From assembly GCA_023525715.1 (NCBI GenBank), contig CM042010.1:61555729-61619728 (forward strand): DNA of 64,000 nt. Reading direction: 5' to 3'. Made by a program: the position numbers and the translations under genes. Origin of the DNA: Cichorium intybus (lineage: Eukaryota; Streptophyta; Magnoliopsida; Asterales; Asteraceae). This document shows positions 51,471 to 61,567 of the stretch, piece after piece. The notes under the pieces are model-generated. The model did not search any database and had not been told where the DNA came from. It saw only the letters and a program-made list of their open reading frames with translations. Each line of letters opens with the position of its first letter. Within the stretch, counting starts at the first letter, position 1.

Positions 51471-51706
51471 CAGAATCATCTAGTAGTAAAATAAATGATA
51501 TAGAATTACAAATGAAAGATGAAATGACAGTAAATGAAAAAATGCATATAATAAATAAAAAATTAAATAATCTCATCGAAATAAATAAACAATTATTGGT
51601 AAAACAAATACCAGAGATATTACAAAAAATTGAACAAATTTATAAATTATTAGAAGTTAAAAATAATAAACAACCACTTTCTATTAAACCACCCTTAACA
51701 TGGTAA
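51467..51706 (+). CDS. 79-aa coiled-coil protein
   Basis: Open, ATGA overlap with the movement protein. Small differences in the coil (E-I-N-K for E-M-K-Q). Confidence 0.76.
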   Translation: MTESSSSKINDIELQMKDEMTVNEKMHIINKKLNNLIEINKQLLVKQIPEILQKIEQIYKLLEVKNNKQPLSIKPPLTW

Positions 51707-51870
51707 TCAAAAATATTTTACAAAAATTAAAAACATGGTTTAAAAAGTATAAAAGAAATAAAGAAAATACTAATAAAAAAGATAGTTATAAATATGACAT
51801 ATTAACGAAAGAAGATTATATAAATAATGATATATTAGATCAATTATTTGAAAGCAATTGTTATGACTAA
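51700..51870 (+). CDS. Small basic ORF, 56 aa (longest version)
   Basis: Begins at ATG inside the 79-aa gene's last codons. Product has K-T-W-F-K-K-Y-K-R near residue 12, an acidic middle and an L-D-Q-L-F-E-S-N-C-Y-D end. Just before its stop lies ATG-ACT-AAA-AAA-TAA (51863-51877), a four-codon ORF matching the component A polymerase start. Its TAA overlaps the ATG of the 104-aa gene. Confidence 0.62.
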   Translation: MVIKNILQKLKTWFKKYKRNKENTNKKDSYKYDILTKEDYINNDILDQLFESNCYD

Positions 51871-51876
51871 AAAATA

Positions 51877-52191
51877 ATGAACAACAACTTCTGGCTTGTT
51901 TATGAAAATGGACAACCAAGACAATTTAATAATTTAGATTATCTTAATTATCTCTTAAATAAAAGCCACCAGGCCATAACAAATTTAGATCATCGTAGTA
52001 TAGTATTTACTATGTATGATTTGATAGAAATAAAAGAAGAAAACGAAAAGTTTTATTCTCTCTATAAACTACAAATTGATTCTGAAATTAATTGTTTAAA
52101 AAGACTTAGTCATATGAACGATTTTATATCATACAAAGATTATACAGATCAAATTAAAGTTAAAAAACTTATAAGAGAAAGAAAGATATAG
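51877..52191 (+). CDS. 104-aa component B protein
   Basis: Open and nearly identical to 36394-36708. Start overlaps the preceding micro-ORF stop (TAATG), an arrangement typical of termination-reinitiation. Confidence 0.72.
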   Translation: MNNNFWLVYENGQPRQFNNLDYLNYLLNKSHQAITNLDHRSIVFTMYDLIEIKEENEKFYSLYKLQIDSEINCLKRLSHMNDFISYKDYTDQIKVKKLIRERKI

Positions 52192-52228
52192 CTAAATACT
52201 TATATCTACAAAATAAATTATATAATAA

Positions 52229-53591
52229 ATGGAAACACTCCAAGAACAAGTAGAAACGTTAACTAAATTAATGGCAGCATTAGAAATACCTGAAGAAGTA
52301 AAAGATGAAAATATAGAAAATGACGTCGAAGTAGTATACGATTTTACATCCGACGAAGAAAATCCATATAATAATCCTTATACTAATTTTGGAATAAAAC
52401 GAAACAAATCATATGTAGAAGATGATTATCAAAATCTATACATATATGGACCACCATCTTTAGAAGAAAACTATTTGTATAGACAATGTATGATTAAAAA
52501 TAAACAAAATAAATGGGAAAAAGTACCGCCACAATATGTACCAAAATTATTTACCACTCCAAAACCCATAGATATTCTTTTTATAGACTGTGATTTAGAT
52601 CCAGAAACAAAAATACAAGATTGGAGTAATCAAATGGGTATACAAATTCAATTAACCGACGAACTTAGAAATTTACATCCAAGAAATTTCTTAAGTTACA
52701 TTATGCATAAAACACAAGGAAATGTTTATCGTTTTCTATCATCATTAGAAGAAGATGAACTATCTAGAATAGCAACTACCGACGCAATGAATCAAAAGAA
52801 GCCTTTAGATAAAATTCTCCAAGAGTTTGTAGGAAAAAAGATAGAAGATAATGAATCAAAAGAAGCCTTTAGAAATAAAGCATTATGACACTTAACAAAT
52901 TTAAAAATATGTAATATGTGTTATCTAGATGCATTTATATGTGAATTTGCTGAACAATATTATTATTTAGATCCACCAAGACAAAAATTAGCCTTAGACA
53001 TGTTTTATCAAAAATTACCATCTACTGTTTGTCAAAGTGTATTAAAATATTTTAACAAGCTTTCACAAGAAGGTAAAATAGCAGAATCATTAGGTGCTCG
53101 AATAAACGTCTTAAAAGAATGGATGAAAGATAAATGTCTAAAACAAAAAACTAAAATTGACGCACAAATTAATTTATGTTGTGAGAAACAATTTAATCAA
53201 ATTGGTCAATACGGTTGTAAAAAGAACAAGCGTAAAAGAAAAAAAGAAGGTTTGGAAAAAACAAACATATAAACCAAAGTATAAACAATACTATAAAAAC
53301 GGAGAAAGAAAATATTTTAGAAATCGAAAACAATATAAGCAAAAATATAAATCAAATTCAAACTATTGTCCATCTAAGAAAAAAGATTGCAGATGCTGGC
53401 TATGCCAAGAACAAGGACATAAAGCCTATGAATGTCCAATAAAAAATAAAAAAGCAAACGAAACAAATATATTAAAAATTGATTATGATATAGGATATGA
53501 ACCAATTGAAGATTCAGATGTAGATTCAGATATTGATATCTACGCATACACTACTGATTCAAATACCGAATCCGATACTGATAACGAATGA
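52229..53591 (+). pseudogene. Coat protein, broken
   Basis: Near 52785-52810 the sequence is replaced in frame by a patch copied from about 70 nt downstream. A Trp codon is TGA at 52885-52887. A one-base gain near 53243 shifts the frame in the basic stretch. The CCHC knuckle and acidic tail are present in the last 144-aa ORF. Confidence 0.92.
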
Positions 53592-53666
53592 ATAAAATAT
53601 GTCTTTTGAATATATTAACAATATTATGATTTTGCAGTTTCACGATAGAGAAAACAATGAAAAAAA

Positions 53667-54056
53667 ATGCTTGTATTACCAATTTTATACAATTTGCAAC
53701 CAGAAGACTTATTAATAGTCAAAACAGATGCATCAAAAGTATACAGTAATACGAAAGTATTACAAGAAGCATATAGTGATACGAAAGTATCATCAAAAGT
53801 ATACAGTAATACGAAAGTATTACCAGAAGCATACAGTGATACGAAAGTATCATCAAAAGTATACAGTAATACGAAAGTATTACCAGAAGCATACATTGAT
53901 ATGAAAGTATCATCAAAAGCATACATTGATACGAAAGTATCATCAAAAGTATACATTGATACGAAAGTATCATCAAATTATACACATTACAGGTACATAA
54001 AGAGTGAGCACAACCACATAGCAGATACATTGACGAGAGAATGGAAGCCATTATGA
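53667..54056 (+). CDS. Component B repeat-array protein, 129 aa
   Basis: Open, same length as at 34527. RNase H-like start (M-L-V-L-P-I-L-Y-N-L), ten-residue repeats and RNase H tail. Overlaps the transactivator start by 16 nt. Confidence 0.64.
   Translation: MLVLPILYNLQPEDLLIVKTDASKVYSNTKVLQEAYSDTKVSSKVYSNTKVLPEAYSDTKVSSKVYSNTKVLPEAYIDMKVSSKAYIDTKVSSKVYIDTKVSSNYTHYRYIKSEHNHIADTLTREWKPL
53747..53972 (+). repeat. 30-bp hairpin array (8 units)
   Basis: Alternating TAATAC and TGATAC units, then three TGATAC-type units. One has TGATATGAAAGTATCA, which still pairs in RNA by G-U. Confidence 0.93.
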
Positions 54057-55422
54057 AGCAAATCCAGCACCAGCTAAAACAGAAGCAGGAACAAAAAGTA
54101 GCCATTATGAAGCAACTAGAAACAATCAAGAAGGAAGAAGAACAGCTCCAACAAACACTGCAGATATTGTCAACACAGTTCACTCCAGTCAAAGAAGACG
54201 CAGAAAAGTCAACAGGCAGTTCAACCATTCCACCTACACCAACAATCCAGCAAATTTCATCAGACAGTTCCGATAAACAACAGGAGAAGCCATCATCATC
54301 CACCTGTAACACTCAAGAAATATTCAAAACTCATCAACAATCAACTGATGCAGAAACGAAGAAATGGTACGTTATTTTTAACGGACCACACAAAGGAATC
54401 TATAACGATTGGGGAATTGCAAATTCTCATATCGTTGGAAAGAACGTTACACACAAAAGTTACAAAACAAAAGCTGAAGCAGAAACAGCATTCAGAGAAG
54501 CATACATAACGGTTACAACTGAAACCATTGAAAAATCATCAAAGACAACCATCCTTGGAATCCTTCCAAGAACAGAACCACAACCAAAGTCTTTAAACCA
54601 GTTAAACGCAGCCAAAATAGCCCTACAAGCTATACCATTTACAAAAGAAAAAGAATTAATGAAAAAACCAACCATATAAAAATTCGCAAAATTATGGGAC
54701 AGCCTAGTCTCATACACAGAGGTCCATTCACTAATGGGCTTTTATCCAGTCATACGAAAACCAGGCCCAAAAGCAATTTTCTTAGCCAACCTTACCGATC
54801 CAATGACTCTTTTTTGGAATATTTCACCCATGGATTCATCGATACAATCTACCTAAATGGAAACAACCTACAGTGCATAAGTGAATTTCCAACTAATTTT
54901 CAATCAGTCATCCGCCATTACAAAACACGTTTTGCCAAGGAACGTGATTTATTCATTAAATTATATTCCAGCTATCCATTTTTTGACGAAGACTCACAGC
55001 TACTAGTTCCAAGCATTACATTTGCATACATGGGAATCAGTAATGGAACTAAGCCAACTAAAGACGAACTTCCACATGAAACACCAACACAAGATCATCT
55101 AATTTTTTCATTAGCAGGAGTTTATTTAGCCTCTTCAAGAATAGGCAACGGAAAAGAACAAAGATCACAAGTTAGAATAAACTATTGCAGCAAAACATTT
55201 CTACTATATACACCAACTGACACAGGAATATCCACTGAAGGAATGCAAGCTGTAGAACGATTCGAAGAACCATTTGAAAAATTCTCACATCATCTAGCCG
55301 TTCTACCTGCAGAAATTAAAAAACAATTATGCAAACATATTATGCATTTTCCACGTCACCAATGCAATTATTGTCAAGAAAACAAGGAAGAGACACCATT
55401 CATGGAGATAACGGAAGAATAA
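54041..55422 (+). pseudogene. Transactivator/viroplasmin, nonsense and frameshift
   Basis: TAA at 54677-54679 ends the first 212 aa. Extra T bases near 54812 shift the frame. The C-terminal 242-aa ORF reaches the normal stop and shares the Y-T-P-T-D-T-G-I variant with the copy at 25367. Confidence 0.92.
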
Positions 55423-56172
55423 TACACAACAGTGCACAACACTCATCCAAAGCATTCAATCATTATGCACGACGCATTTTTCGCGGTGGTGAGGATTTGG
55501 ATTTGACACAAAGAATATTTGTGGCCCCTCCCCTCATCATATCTTGTAATAATGTAGACTTTTAGTTTTTGTCGTTTGTTTTTAATTATGTAAATTAGGT
55601 GCCAGTCACCATCCTATAGTTTGTTTTTATTTGTAAGTGCTAGACATAATAATGTAGTGTCAATAATAGCACGTATGCAGTAGCAGCCCTCATGTACTAT
55701 AAATAAGGCGTTTGCCTAGTGTAATAAATCAGAGCTTATTTGTGTTAAGTTTTGAGTGCTCTCAAAATTCCTCTGTTGAAGCCTTATGCTTCTGAATAGC
55801 AGAGTTCTCTGTTGAAGCCTCGCGCTTCTGAATAGCAGAGCCTATCGAAGCATCTACGAAGCAGTTAATCAACGCATCAATCCAAGCATCAGTTAGGTAC
55901 ATCCCTTACACATCTTCATACATCATGACCGATTCGAAAATACAAATACAAAACAATCGATATTATTTTGCATTAAAGATTCATAAACAAAGATTTAAAA
56001 ATAGAATTGAACATAATATCTATCTCCCTGTAACACAGTTAGAGGTTGATATCTACGATAATCAGCTTAAGTATCTACATGCAAGAATTTCAGAAACCAC
56101 ATGTTAAACCATTCCGCATTTATTTTGCTATATTTCTGTTATTATCCATATTTCCATTTATGTTTCCCCATT
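55423..56172 (+). promoter_or_regulatory. Intergenic region, P2 type
   Basis: TATA box 55698-55705, stem-loops and leader ORF. Cut in the PBS (CCATTTGG then AGGATTTGG) at about 56173, where a second P2 region starts. Confidence 0.82.
55925..56107 (+). CDS. Conserved 60-aa leader ORF
   Basis: Open, with Arg to His and His to Tyr changes in the middle. Confidence 0.56.
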   Translation: MTDSKIQIQNNRYYFALKIHKQRFKNRIEHNIYLPVTQLEVDIYDNQLKYLHARISETTC

Positions 56173-56757
56173 TGGAGGATTTGGATTTGACACAAAGAAT
56201 ATTTGTGGCCCCTCCTCTCATCATATCTTGTAATAATGTAGACTTTTAGTTTTTGTCATTTGTTTTTAATTATGTAAATTAGGTGCCAGTCACCATCCTA
56301 TAGTTTGTCTTTATTTGTAAGTGCTAGACACAATAATGTAGTGTCAATAATAGCACGTATGCAGTAGCAGCCCTCATGTACTATAAATAAGGCGTTTGCC
56401 TAGTGTAATAAATCAGAGCTTATTTGTGTTAAGTTTTGAGTGCTCTCAAAATTCCTCTGTTGAAGCCTTATGCTTCTGAATAGCAGAGTTCTCTGTTGAA
56501 GCCTCGCGCTTCTGAATAGCAGAGCCTATCGAAGTATCCACGAAGCAGTTAATCAACGCATCGTCCAGACATCAGTCAGGTACATCCCTTACACATCCTC
56601 ATACATCATGACCGATTCGAAAATACAAATACAAAACAATCGATATTATTTTGCATTAAAGATTCATAAACAAAGATTTAAAAATAGAATTGAACGTAAT
56701 ATCCATCTCCCTGTAACACAGTTAGAGGTTGATATCTACGATAATCAGCTTAAGTAT
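56173..56757 (+). promoter_or_regulatory. Intergenic region, P2 type, tandem second copy
   Basis: A direct repeat of the preceding region, starting after the transactivator end and reaching codon 50 of the leader ORF (56608-56757), where it meets an inverted transactivator. TATA box at 56382-56389. Confidence 0.82.
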
Positions 56758-57337
56758 CTGCTTTGGCTGTGTTTAACTGGTTTAAAGACTTTGGTTGTGC
56801 TTCTGTTTTTGGAAGGATTCCAAGGATGGTTGTTTTTGATGATTTTTCAACGGCTTCAGTTGTAACCGTTTTGTATGCTTCTCTGAATGCTGTTTCTGCT
56901 TCAGCTTTTGTTTTGTAACTTTTGTGTGTAACGTTCTTTCCAACGATATGAGAATTTGCAATTCCCTAATCGTTATAGATTCCTTTGTGTGGTCCGTTAA
57001 AAATAACGTACCATTTCTTCGTTTCTGCATCAGTTGATTGTTGATGAGTTTTGAATATTTCTTGAGAGTTACATGTGGATGATGATGGCTTCTCCTGTTA
57101 TTTATCGGTGTTGTCTGATGAAATTTGCTGGATTGTTGGTGTAGGTGGAATGGTTGAACTGCCTGTTGACTTTTCTGTGTCTTCTTTGACTGGAGTGAAC
57201 TGTGTTGACAATATCTGCAGTGTTTGTTGGAGCTGTTCTTCTTCTTTCTTGATTGTTTCTAGTTGCTTCATCATGGCTGCTTTCTGTTCCTGCTTTTGTT
57301 TTAGCTGGTGCTGGATTTGCTTCATAATGGCTTCAAT
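56758..57337 (-). pseudogene. Transactivator/viroplasmin, N-terminal half, start codon lost
   Basis: Matches residues 1-193 or so. The ATG is ATT (57335-57337), and a Gln codon is TAA at 57098-57100. The C-terminal half is missing at the 56758 junction. Confidence 0.9.
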
Positions 57338-57711
57338 TCTCTCGTCAATGTATCTGCTATGTGGTTGTGCTCACTCTTTATGTACCTGTAATGTGTATAA
57401 TTTGATGATACTTTCGTATCAATGTATACTTTTGATGATACTTTCGTATCAATGTATGCTTTTGATGATACTTTCGTATCAATGTATGCTTCTGGTAATA
57501 CTTTCGTATTACTGTATACTTTTGATGATACTTTCGTATCACTGTATGCTTCTGGTAATACTTTCGTATTACTGTATACTTTTGATGATACTTTCGTATC
57601 ACTGTATGCTTTTGGTAATACTTTCGTACTACTGTATACTTTTGATGCATCTGTTTTGACTATTAATAAGTCTTCTGGTTGCAAATTGTATAAAATTGGT
57701 AATACAAGCAT
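57322..57711 (-). CDS. Component B repeat-array protein, 129 aa
   Basis: Open and again exactly 129 codons, although the overlapping transactivator start is mutated. The same base change makes a Trp to Leu substitution (R-E-L-K-P-L) here. Confidence 0.62.
   Translation of the reverse strand: MLVLPILYNLQPEDLLIVKTDASKVYSSTKVLPKAYSDTKVSSKVYSNTKVLPEAYSDTKVSSKVYSNTKVLPEAYIDTKVSSKAYIDTKVSSKVYIDTKVSSNYTHYRYIKSEHNHIADTLTRELKPL
57406..57631 (-). repeat. 30-bp hairpin array (8 units)
   Basis: Eight units; the distal TAATAC-type unit has one stem mismatch (GTACTA on the plus strand). Confidence 0.92.
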
Positions 57712-57786
57712 TTTTCTTCATTGTTTTCTCTATCGTGAAACTGCAAAATCATAATATTGTTAATATATTCAAAAGACATATTTTAC

Positions 57787-59153
57787 TCATTCGTTATCAA
57801 TATCGGATTCGGTATTTGAATCAGTAGTGTATGCGTAGATATCAATATCTGAATCTACATCTGAATCTTCAATTGGTTCATATCCTATATCATAAGCAAT
57901 TTTTAATATATTTGTTTCGTTTGCTTTCTTATTTTTTATTGGACATTCATAGGCTTTATGTCGTTGTTCTTGGCATAGCGAGCATCTGCAATCTTTTTTC
58001 TTAGATGGACAATAGTTTGAATTTGATTTATATTTTTGCTTATATTGTTTTCGATTTCTAAAATATTTTCTTTCTCCGTTTTTATAGTATTGTTTATACT
58101 TTGGTTTATATGTTTGTTTTTTCCAAACCTTCTTTTTTCTTTTACGCTTGTTCTTTTTACAACCGTATTGACCAATTTGATTAAATTGTTTCTCACAACA
58201 TAAATTAATTTGTGCGTCAATTTTAGTTTTTTGTTTTAGACATTTATCTTTCATCCATTCTTTTAAGACGTTTATTCGAGCACCTAATGATTCTGCTATT
58301 TTACCTTCTTGTGAAAGCTTGTTAAAATATTTTAATAATACACTTTGGCAAACAGTAGATGGTAATTTTTGATAAAACATGTCTAAGGCTAATTTTTGTC
58401 TTGGTGGATCTAAATAATAATATTGTTCAGCAAATTCACATATAAATGCATCTAGATAACACATATTACATATTTTTAAATTTGTTAAGTGCCATAATGC
58501 TTTATTTCTAAAGGCTTCTTTTGATTCATTATCTTCTATCTTTTTTCCTACAAACTCTTGGAGAATTTTATCTAAAACTTTTCTAAATGTTTCCATTGCG
58601 TCGGTAGTTGCTATTCTAGATAGTTCATCTTCTTCTAATGATGATAGAAAACGATAAACATTTCCTTGTGTTTTATGCATAATGTAACTTAAGAAATTTT
58701 TGGATGTAAATTTCTAAGTTCGTCGGTTAATTGAATTTGTATACCCATTTGATTACTCCAATCTTGTATTTTTGTTTCTGGATCTAAATCACAGTCTATA
58801 AAAAGAATATCTATGGGTTTTGGAGTGGTAAATAATTTTGGTACATATTGTGGCGGTACTTTTTCCCATTTATTTTGTTTATTTTTAATCATACCTTGTC
58901 TATACAAATAGTTTTCTTCTAAAGATGGTGGTCCATATATGTATTGATTTTGATAATCATCTTCTACATATGATTTGTTTCGTTTTATTCCAAAATTAGT
59001 ATAAGGATTATTATATGGATTTTCTTCGTCGGATGTAAAATCGTATACTACTTCGACGTCATTTTCTATATTTTCATCTTTTACTTCTTCAGGTATTTCT
59101 AATGCTGCCATTAATTTAGTTAACGTTTCTACTAGTTCTTGGAGTGTTTCCAT
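57787..59153 (-). pseudogene. Coat protein, frameshifted
   Basis: One C is lost near 58697, splitting it into 154-aa and 297-aa ORFs. A three-base gain adds a Leu near 58335. The knuckle reads C-S-L-C-Q-E-Q-R-H-K-A-Y-E-C: metal ligands kept, Trp and Gly changed. Confidence 0.92.
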
Positions 59154-59190
59154 TTATTATATAATTTATTTTGTAGATATAAGTATTTAG

Positions 59191-59505
59191 CTATATCTTT
59201 CTTTCTCTTATAAGTTTTTTAACTTTAATTTGATCTGTATAATCTTTATATGATATAAAATCGTTCATATGACTAAGTCTTTTTAAACAATTAATTTCAA
59301 AATCAATTTGTAGTTTATAGAGAGAATAAAACTTTTCGTTTTCTTCTTTTATTTCTATCAAATCATACATAGTAAATACTATACTACGATGATCTAAATT
59401 TGTTATGGCCTGGTGGCTTTTATTTAAGAGATAATTAAGATAATCTAAATTATTAAATTGTCTTGGTTGTCCATTTTCATAAACAAGCCAGAAGTTGTTG
59501 TTCAT
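59191..59505 (-). CDS. 104-aa component B protein
   Basis: Open; one Ser to Phe change. Located 37 nt upstream of the coat protein. Confidence 0.7.
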   Translation of the reverse strand: MNNNFWLVYENGQPRQFNNLDYLNYLLNKSHQAITNLDHRSIVFTMYDLIEIKEENEKFYSLYKLQIDFEINCLKRLSHMNDFISYKDYTDQIKVKKLIRERKI

Positions 59506-59553
59506 TATATTTTAGTCATAACAATTGCTTTCAAATAATTGATCTAATATATC

Positions 59554-59733
59554 TAAAAATAATATAAATAAAGATGCTATTAGAAAATCAAATTTTACAT
59601 TATCAGAAAAACTTCTAATAGCATCTTTATTTATATGATTTTTACTAACTAGAGCATCAAATATATATCCTGATTCATTTTCTTCGTTATTAATAATTAT
59701 TGATTCATTATTCTCGTTAGATGTAGACATCAT
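59554..59733. pseudogene. Movement protein N-terminal fragments as a fold-back
   Basis: A plus-strand piece (59554-59611) is followed by a minus-strand piece (59612-59733, with the ATG-ATG start). Matching arms of about 27 nt (59560-59586 and 59614-59640) could form a hairpin. Confidence 0.8.
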
Positions 59734-60142
59734 AAGAGTTGTTTTTTAATTAAATCGTTGCTTATATTTACTAATTATAGTATTTATTAAAATCATAACT
59801 TAGCTTTCAATCTTGACTTATCTTTCTAATTAAATATTGTTATTTGTCATATTAGATTGTAGTTTAGCTCGTTACTTATCATGAATTAAATTGTTACTTA
59901 GCTCTGATATAGTAAAATCGTTTCTTACCATAAAATCGTTACTTAGCTTTGATATAGTAAAATCGTTACTTAGCTTATTTACTTAGCTTATTAATTAAAT
60001 CGTTGTTAATCATTTTTTTATTTCTAATCTACTAGAATTGTTGTGTAGCTCTGATCTTAATTAAATTGTTGTTAATTGTTGCTTAAATCGTTACTTAGCT
60101 CTGATATAGTAAAATCGTTACTTATCATTAAATCGTTACTTA
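59734..60142 (-). repeat. Post-PBS degenerate repeats, extended version
   Basis: Contains the AT-rich insert plus an extra round of TAAGTAACGATTTTACTATATCAGAGC units. Mirrors the plus-strand region at 60257-60717. Confidence 0.82.
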
Positions 60143-60154
60143 GCTCTGATACCA
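60143..60154 (-). other. tRNA-iMet primer-binding site
   Basis: Complement of TGGTATCAGAGC. Upstream leader remains only to 60256. Confidence 0.88.
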
Positions 60155-60256
60155 AATGGGGAAACATAAATGGACATATGGATAATAACAGAAATATAGC
60201 AAAATAAATTCGGAATGGTTTAACATGTGGTTTCTGAAATTCTTGCATGTAGATAC
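60155..60256 (-). other. Leader remnant
   Basis: The last 100 or so bases of a leader, including the final codons of the leader ORF, cut at GTAGATAC/TGGTAACG. Confidence 0.8.
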
Positions 60257-60717
60257 TGGTAACGATTTAAGCAACAATTAACAACAATTGAATTAAGATC
60301 AGAGCTAAGTAACGATTTAATGATAAGTAACGATTTTACTATATCAGAGCTAAGTAACGATTTAAGCAACAATTAACAACAATTTAATTAAGATCAGAGC
60401 TACACAACAATTCTAGTAGATTAGAAATAAAAAAATGATTAACAACGATTTAATTAATAAGCTAAGTAAATAAGCTAAGTAACGATTTTACTATATCAAA
60501 GCTAAGTAACGATTTTATGGTAAGAAACGATTTTACTATATCAGAGCTAAGTAACAATTTAATTCATGATAAGTAACGAGCTAAACTACAATCTAATATG
60601 ACAAATAACAATATTTAATTAGAAAGATAAGTCAAGATTGAAAGCTAAGTTATGATTTTAATAAATACTATAATTAGTAAATATAAGCAACGATTTAATT
60701 AAAAAACAACTCTTATG
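60257..60717 (+). repeat. Post-PBS degenerate repeats, inverted extended copy
   Basis: Plus-strand version of the same region, ending at a movement protein ATG-ATG (60716-60721). Only its first 80 or so nt of coding sequence follow before a junction at 60797. No PBS. Confidence 0.82.
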
Positions 60718-60795
60718 ATGTCTACATCTAACGAGAATAATGAATCAATAATTATTAATAATGAAGAAAATGAATCAGGATATATATTTGATGCT
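60716..60795 (+). pseudogene. Movement protein, first 26 codons
   Basis: Matches the start of the intact gene, then is cut at GATGCTAATTAATGG, where inverted leader begins. Confidence 0.8.
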
Positions 60796-60796
60796 A

Positions 60797-61567
60797 ATTA
60801 ATGGACATATGGATAATAACAAAAATATAGCAAAATAAATGCGGAATGGTTTAACATGTGGTTTCTGAAATTCTTGCATGTAGATACTTAAGCTGATTAT
60901 CGTAGATATCAACCTCTAACTGTGTTACAGGGAGATGGATATTACGTTCAATTCTATTTTTAAATCTTTGTTTATGAATCTTTAATGCAAAATAATATCG
61001 ATTGTTTTGTATTTGTATTTTCGAATCGGTCATGATGTATGAAGATGTGTAAGGGATGTACCTGACTGATGTCTGGACGATGCGTTGATTAACGGCTTCG
61101 TGGATACTTCGATAGGCTCTGCTATTCAGAAGCGCGAGGCTTCAACAGAGAACTCTGCTATTCAGAAGCATAAGGCTTCAACAGAGGAATTTTGAGAGCA
61201 CTCAAAACTTAACACAAATAAGCTCTGATTTATTACACTAGGCAAATGCCTTATTTATAGTACATGAGGGACTCTTCTAGAGTCTAATAGTATCCTACAC
61301 TAATAATACACTAACTAGTGGTGTCTAGCACTACATTATTGTGTCTAGCACCATAACAATAAAGACAAACTACATGATGGTGACTAGCACCTAATTTACA
61401 TAATGGAAAACAAACGACAAAATATAAAAGTCTACATAAAGTCTACATAATGGTAGATATGATGAGGGTGGGGTTCACAAATATTCTTTGTGAATAAATC
61501 CAAATCCTCACCACCGTGAATTAAGCGTCGTTGATTGCTTTTGTTGAGTGCGGTATACTGTTGTGTA
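60797..61567 (-). promoter_or_regulatory. Intergenic region, P1 type, PBS lost
   Basis: TATA complement at 61252-61259, P1 signatures and a small tandem duplication of AAAGTCTACATA near 61427-61448. Leader ORF at 60851-61033. Confidence 0.82.
60851..61033 (-). CDS. Conserved 60-aa leader ORF
   Basis: Open, standard sequence. Confidence 0.56.
   Translation of the reverse strand: MTDSKIQIQNNRYYFALKIHKQRFKNRIERNIHLPVTQLEVDIYDNQLKYLHARISETTC

Larger units (their letters stand above)
50078..56172 (+). mobile_element. Endogenous pararetrovirus copy, component B
   Basis: Plus strand: P2 leader, 5'-truncated movement protein, open 79-aa, 56-aa and 104-aa genes, broken coat protein, open 129-aa repeat ORF, broken transactivator and P2 intergenic region. 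Same gene order as the B unit at 32551. Confidence 0.93.
56758..60154 (-). mobile_element. Endogenous pararetrovirus copy, component B, deleted at both ends
   Basis: PBS, post-PBS repeats, a movement protein remnant, then 104-aa gene, coat protein, 129-aa repeat ORF and half a transactivator. Most of the movement protein and the 79-aa gene are deleted. Confidence 0.9.
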
